Source: JBNRMR01 sp050942895
GTDB lineage: Bacteria > Bacillota > Clostridia > Christensenellales > UBA1750
Length of the DNA: 64,000 nt
Direction of reading: 5' to 3'
Assembly: GCA_050942895.1 (NCBI GenBank)
Contig: JBMNOE010000001.1
Coordinates: 124,001-188,000 of the forward strand
The notes beneath the pieces were generated by a model. That model was not told where the DNA came from. It worked only from the letters and a program-made list of their open reading frames with translations, and did not search any database. Below, one piece after another: positions 60,566-64,000 of the stretch; position 1 is the first letter of the stretch, and each line of letters starts with the position of its first letter. Position numbers and translations under genes: made by a program.

Positions 60566-60660
60566 AAAAAACAACTTATAACTCTAGCTTTATTAAAAAA
60601 GCTTTAGGGCAATACCCCACAGCGTGAGGAATGCGGACTATGCGCCGCAATTACTTATGA

Positions 60661-62928
60661 ATGGAGTTGGATCGCCCATTGAATAATGCTCTGCAAAAGT
60701 TCTTTCATAAGACTAAGTTGTCAACTTTGATGATGTGGTCATTTATAACCTTGCTTATAGTAACGGTTATTTTTGGCATGTATTCCTATCGGCGGTCAAG
60801 GCAGGTGGTGGAATCTCTGCACCGCCGGAACAACGAGAACGCCCTTGCCTACACCGCCAACATGCTGGACCGCGATTTCTGGGGCATAGAAGCGCGCATT
60901 TTAGACATCGCCGCTATGCCCACCCTGGCAGAGCTGCTGGATTTGCCGGCTTCGCCCACCCCCGCAGATATATTAAACATGTGGCATGTGGTAATGATGC
61001 TGAACGAATCCTACGAGAGCGGCGCTCTCAGCAGCGAAACTTTCGTATACATCGGCTCTGAAAACTCCATTCTTTCGGCAAAAGGAAAGCATTCTGCTGA
61101 GTTCTTCCATAAGGAATGGATCAAGAATACGGGTATAAGCTATGAGGAATGGCTGTATACGATCACCCATGTGGGCTCGCAGTTCAGATACCACAGCTTT
61201 AATGTGGATTCTAAGCCGGCATATATGGCGGTGTCGCTTTCAATACCCGCTTTCACATATTCCGCTTCAAGGTATCCTGTGGTGATCACCACAGTCGTAA
61301 ACACAGGCAGGTACAACGCCACCGTGGAGGGATTGCTTAATAAAACCGTGGAGGCAGCGGCCGTCCACGACCGGTATGATTCGATGGATTTCTCATACGG
61401 CGAAGCCTCCCATGCAAATGAATTCAAAGACGAAAAGCATACGATTTCATACACATCCGAAAACAGGCGCTGGGATATAACTTTATTCCTCTCGCGGGAT
61501 GCCGCCGCCCAGGAGTTGAGCACCCAGACCCAGTTCATACTCGTTATTTTGGCCATAGAGGTAATCGTCGGCATGATTCTCTCATTCATACTCACTCGCA
61601 GCACCACCTCCTTCGTAAAGCGCACCGTCAACATTCTCCCAATACTCCAAAACGATGAAAACGAGCTTTACCAGCTGTCCAAATTTGCCCTTCAGATGCA
61701 CGAGGAAAGCGAGAGCTTCCGCGAACAGCTTCACAGCTCCCAAATGGTCGTCCGCTCAAACATGGTGTTCAGGCTGCTCACCGGCGACTATATGTTTGCC
61801 GCCCAAACACATGAATATCTGGAGATGTATGATATAAAATTCAGCCATCCTTCTTGCCTGTGCCTTTGCTTCATCGTGAACAGTCACAGCAAAGTGACCA
61901 CCCGCGAGGAGGAAATGCGCCTTTCTCTGATGCGTTTCACCGTAATAAATGTGATGGAGGAACTGCTTGAAAACTACTTTGAAGTGTACCTCTGTGAAAC
62001 GCGTAGAAAAAGCATAGGCGCGATAGTATGCTATGACGGCAGCGAAGCGGATGCAATAAAGGAAATCCGCAGGCATTATGAATATGCGCGCGAGCTGATC
62101 GGCAACGAGTTCGGGGGCGACCTGATGGTAGGAATCGGCACCACCGTGAGCGACATAAGCAGCATTTTCGTTTCATATAACGAAGCCGTTACCGCCCTTG
62201 ATCTGAGCATACTGGATAGCGAAAAAGGCTGGTATGTTTATAGCGAAGGGTATAAGCCAAACAGACATGTGATTTACTCCGGGAATCAGCTGCATACCGC
62301 CCTTAGCAACCTTTTGCGGGCGGGCGATGTCGACGGCGCGCGCAAGGTCGTAAACAATCTGTTTTATAATCTTCAGGAGGACGTTTCATCAGCTCTTGCA
62401 AAAGCCCAGTATTTTTATATGATCGGCATGATGGTAAACACATTAAATTTAGTTAATATTGAATTTGGAAATGTGGTTGGCGATATCGACAGTATCAGCC
62501 AGAAGATTTTGTTCAGCAGTTCCGCCGACGAAGTGAAAGAACTTGCATCCGGCGTTATTGTGGAGCTTGCAGACTCTATGACGAACGAGCGCAGAAACCA
62601 TGCTGAAAGGCTAAAGGAGCGCATAGACAGTGCGATAGAGAGCAACCTGACAAGCGATGAGCTCTGCCTCACCTTCCTTGCGGAAAAGCTTGGGTTGAAC
62701 GCGAATTACATTTCAAACTTCTATAAGAAACAGACAGGCATTAATATTATCAACCAAATCAACACAAGGCGCATGGAGCAGGCCGTTAAATATCTTAATG
62801 AAACCCAGCTCACTGTAAACGAGATCTCCGCGCAAATCGGCATACCCAATTATGCCACCTTCATACGCCTTTTCAAGAAGCACTATGGAATCACTCCGGG
62901 CAAATATAGAGAAACAAACAGCGGTTAA
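60661..62928 (+). CDS. Membrane-bound AraC-type sensor-regulator
   Basis: A 755-residue regulator with two transmembrane helices flanking an extracellular sensor: TM1 at about 20-43 (LMMWSFITLLIVTVIFGMYS), a large extracytoplasmic Cache-like domain to about 283, then TM2 at about 288-311 (FILVILAIEVIVGMILSFIL). After a coiled-coil and middle region, the AraC HTH occupies the last 100 residues (TFLAEKLGLNANYISNFYKK and EISAQIGIPNYATFIRLFKK). Such proteins bind a ligand outside and directly control carbohydrate operons. The start is uncertain: ATG 60661 lacks a ribosome site; a GGAG there could serve TTG 60679. It is placed between the sulfatase and the solute-binding protein genes. Confidence 0.9.
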   Translation: MELDRPLNNALQKFFHKTKLSTLMMWSFITLLIVTVIFGMYSYRRSRQVVESLHRRNNENALAYTANMLDRDFWGIEARILDIAAMPTLAELLDLPASPTPADILNMWHVVMMLNESYESGALSSETFVYIGSENSILSAKGKHSAEFFHKEWIKNTGISYEEWLYTITHVGSQFRYHSFNVDSKPAYMAVSLSIPAFTYSASRYPVVITTVVNTGRYNATVEGLLNKTVEAAAVHDRYDSMDFSYGEASHANEFKDEKHTISYTSENRRWDITLFLSRDAAAQELSTQTQFILVILAIEVIVGMILSFILTRSTTSFVKRTVNILPILQNDENELYQLSKFALQMHEESESFREQLHSSQMVVRSNMVFRLLTGDYMFAAQTHEYLEMYDIKFSHPSCLCLCFIVNSHSKVTTREEEMRLSLMRFTVINVMEELLENYFEVYLCETRRKSIGAIVCYDGSEADAIKEIRRHYEYARELIGNEFGGDLMVGIGTTVSDISSIFVSYNEAVTALDLSILDSEKGWYVYSEGYKPNRHVIYSGNQLHTALSNLLRAGDVDGARKVVNNLFYNLQEDVSSALAKAQYFYMIGMMVNTLNLVNIEFGNVVGDIDSISQKILFSSSADEVKELASGVIVELADSMTNERRNHAERLKERIDSAIESNLTSDELCLTFLAEKLGLNANYISNFYKKQTGINIINQINTRRMEQAVKYLNETQLTVNEISAQIGIPNYATFIRLFKKHYGITPGKYRETNSG

Positions 62929-63050
62929 AACAGTGTAAAACGAAAAAATTCACACAAAATATGAAGATTTGATTCTATTTCTTTGGCCTTTTATCAGTTA
63001 TTATTATATACGAGAGTAAAAAAACCAATATACATGGAGGAAGTATTGCT

Positions 63051-64000
63051 ATGAGGAAACAGCTATCTATTTTTATCCTTCTACTTCTTGTCTTCTCACT
63101 GTGTGCCTGCACGCCTGGTGGCGGCCCCTCCGCAGGCCAATCAACCGGCGGGAACGCTGAAGCCTTTGATAAAAACAGCGTGACGACCGACGACAACGGC
63201 TACGAGCTGCGCGGCTATACGCTGCCCATCTCTGAAACGCCGCTTACTCTGACCTTATTCATGGAGACCGACGTTAAGTGGTCGGCGACAAGGCAAACCG
63301 TTGCCGAGCTATCATCCTATCGGATTATTTCCGAGATGACGGGCATAGACATTAAGTTCGACCACCCGCCGGCCGGCCAGGGCACCGAGCAACTGAACCT
63401 GTACATGGCGTCCAACAGCCTGCCCGACATGATTTTCTACAACTGGAGAGCGATTACCGGCGGCCCTGCGAAGTACATCGCAGAGAACCAGATATTAAAG
63501 CTGAACGACTATCTGGACCTTTATGCGCCCAACTACATGCATCTGCTGGAAAAATACCCCAAGATAGCCCGTGACGCCGTGCTTGATGACGGCTCCCACT
63601 ATCAGTTCCAGATGCTGAGAATCAACGATAAAACAGGCGGCTGGTACTTCCTGAATGGTTTTACTATACGCCAGGACTGGCTTGAAAAGCTGAACCTTGA
63701 AACGCCCAGCAATCTCGACGAACTTGAGCAGGTGCTGATCGGTTTCCGCGACGGCGATCCCAACGGCAACGGCATCGCCGATGAAATTCCCCTCACTTTC
63801 GAAAAGAACGCCGACACCAGTTATAATGTCCTCGCGGCGAACTTCGGCGTGCTTTACGGCATGTGCAAAAACGGCGACACCGTCGTTTACGGCCCGATCG
63901 AAGATAACTACAAGGACTATCTCAAGCTTATGCACCGCTGGTATTCCGAAGGCTTGCTGGACGAGGAGTTCCTGCTGAACGACGGCACCGCAGTCACAAA
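63051..64000 (+). CDS. Extracellular solute-binding lipoprotein (LplA type), 3'-truncated by window edge
   Basis: The start of a sugar-binding protein that runs off the window. Signal MRKQLSIFILLLLVFSLCAC with a lipobox ending at Cys 20, a Gly/Ser-rich spacer, then the binding domain with LTLTLFMETDVKWSATRQTV, EMTGIDIKFDHPP and NGNGIADEIPLTF (a Ca-binding-like DxNxNG loop typical of the family). About 316 residues are visible of the usual 500-560. GGAGGAAG is 8 bases upstream. It is the receptor for the two permeases at 57.3-59.2 kb. Confidence 0.93.
   Translation, partial: MRKQLSIFILLLLVFSLCACTPGGGPSAGQSTGGNAEAFDKNSVTTDDNGYELRGYTLPISETPLTLTLFMETDVKWSATRQTVAELSSYRIISEMTGIDIKFDHPPAGQGTEQLNLYMASNSLPDMIFYNWRAITGGPAKYIAENQILKLNDYLDLYAPNYMHLLEKYPKIARDAVLDDGSHYQFQMLRINDKTGGWYFLNGFTIRQDWLEKLNLETPSNLDELEQVLIGFRDGDPNGNGIADEIPLTFEKNADTSYNVLAANFGVLYGMCKNGDTVVYGPIEDNYKDYLKLMHRWYSEGLLDEEFLLNDGTAVT

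Noticed and set aside
1..64000. tRNA, rRNA, prophage, insertion sequence and integrase features
   Set aside because: I looked for cloverleaf and CCA-type ends, transposase and integrase-like proteins and found none; genes are dense and of chromosomal housekeeping type.

Overview
This 64 kb window is moderately GC-rich chromosomal DNA of an anaerobic, Gram-positive, low-GC-lineage bacterium, most likely a member of the class Clostridia. The reasons are the FabK-type fatty acid operon headed by a MarR regulator, the rbgA-rnhB-yraN-comM-dprA-topA-trmFO order, sporulation-type proteins (YlbJ-like, SpoIID-like), ferredoxin-dependent 2-oxoacid oxidation, sulfatases of the cysteine type, strong Shine-Dalgarno sites and frequent TTG/GTG starts. 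I found no tRNA, rRNA, CRISPR array, prophage or insertion sequence. The species cannot be named from the sequence.

Layout. 1-3.3 kb: isoprenoid precursor genes (a 5'-truncated polyprenyl synthetase and dxs) around a divergent PAP2-like membrane protein. 3.3-5.7 kb: an unrecognised, probably helical-toroid protein and a GH88/GH105 unsaturated uronyl hydrolase. 5.7-8.8 kb: trmL, a decayed AraC-type response regulator, and a secreted membrane-anchored protein of unknown function. 8.8-15 kb (minus): nth followed by an aromatic 2-oxoacid module, paaK-iorA-iorB-paaK-ACT, behind one good promoter. 15.2-16.3 kb: an alpha/beta hydrolase, followed by a tandem array of roughly 114-bp hairpin-bearing repeats. 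16.7-27.2 kb (minus): a complete fatty acid synthesis operon fabT-fabH-acpP-fabK-fabD-fabG-fabF-accB-fabZ-accC-accD-accA-degV with a consensus promoter and a palindromic candidate operator. 27.3-29.1 kb: a patatin-like phospholipase and a YlbJ-like membrane protein, divergent.

29.1-43.2 kb (minus): a conserved housekeeping block, rbgA-rnhB-yraN, then comM-dprA-topA-trmFO-rsmD-coaD and a coiled-coil protein. Between yraN and comM sits a 1280-residue protein joining two GT-C glycosyltransferase modules, with a GtrA-family protein behind it. 43.3-47.6 kb (minus): a huge SpoIID-domain protein with ten SH3-like repeats, a structured RNA candidate and a short 2[4Fe-4S] ferredoxin. 47.8-49.7 kb: a KDPG-aldolase-family protein and an oligogalacturonate lyase, which with the GH105 enzyme suggest use of pectin fragments. 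49.8-54.4 kb: an acetyltransferase gene broken by an amber codon, a small lipoprotein translationally coupled to dnaE, and dnaE. 54.7-55.4 kb: a Nudix hydrolase.

55.6-64 kb: a carbohydrate uptake locus, made of a sulfatase, two LplB/YtcP-type ABC permeases, a second sulfatase, a membrane-bound AraC-type sensor-regulator and the start of a large solute-binding lipoprotein. The likely job is import and desulfation of a sulfated sugar or glycan; the substrate is not evident from the sequence.
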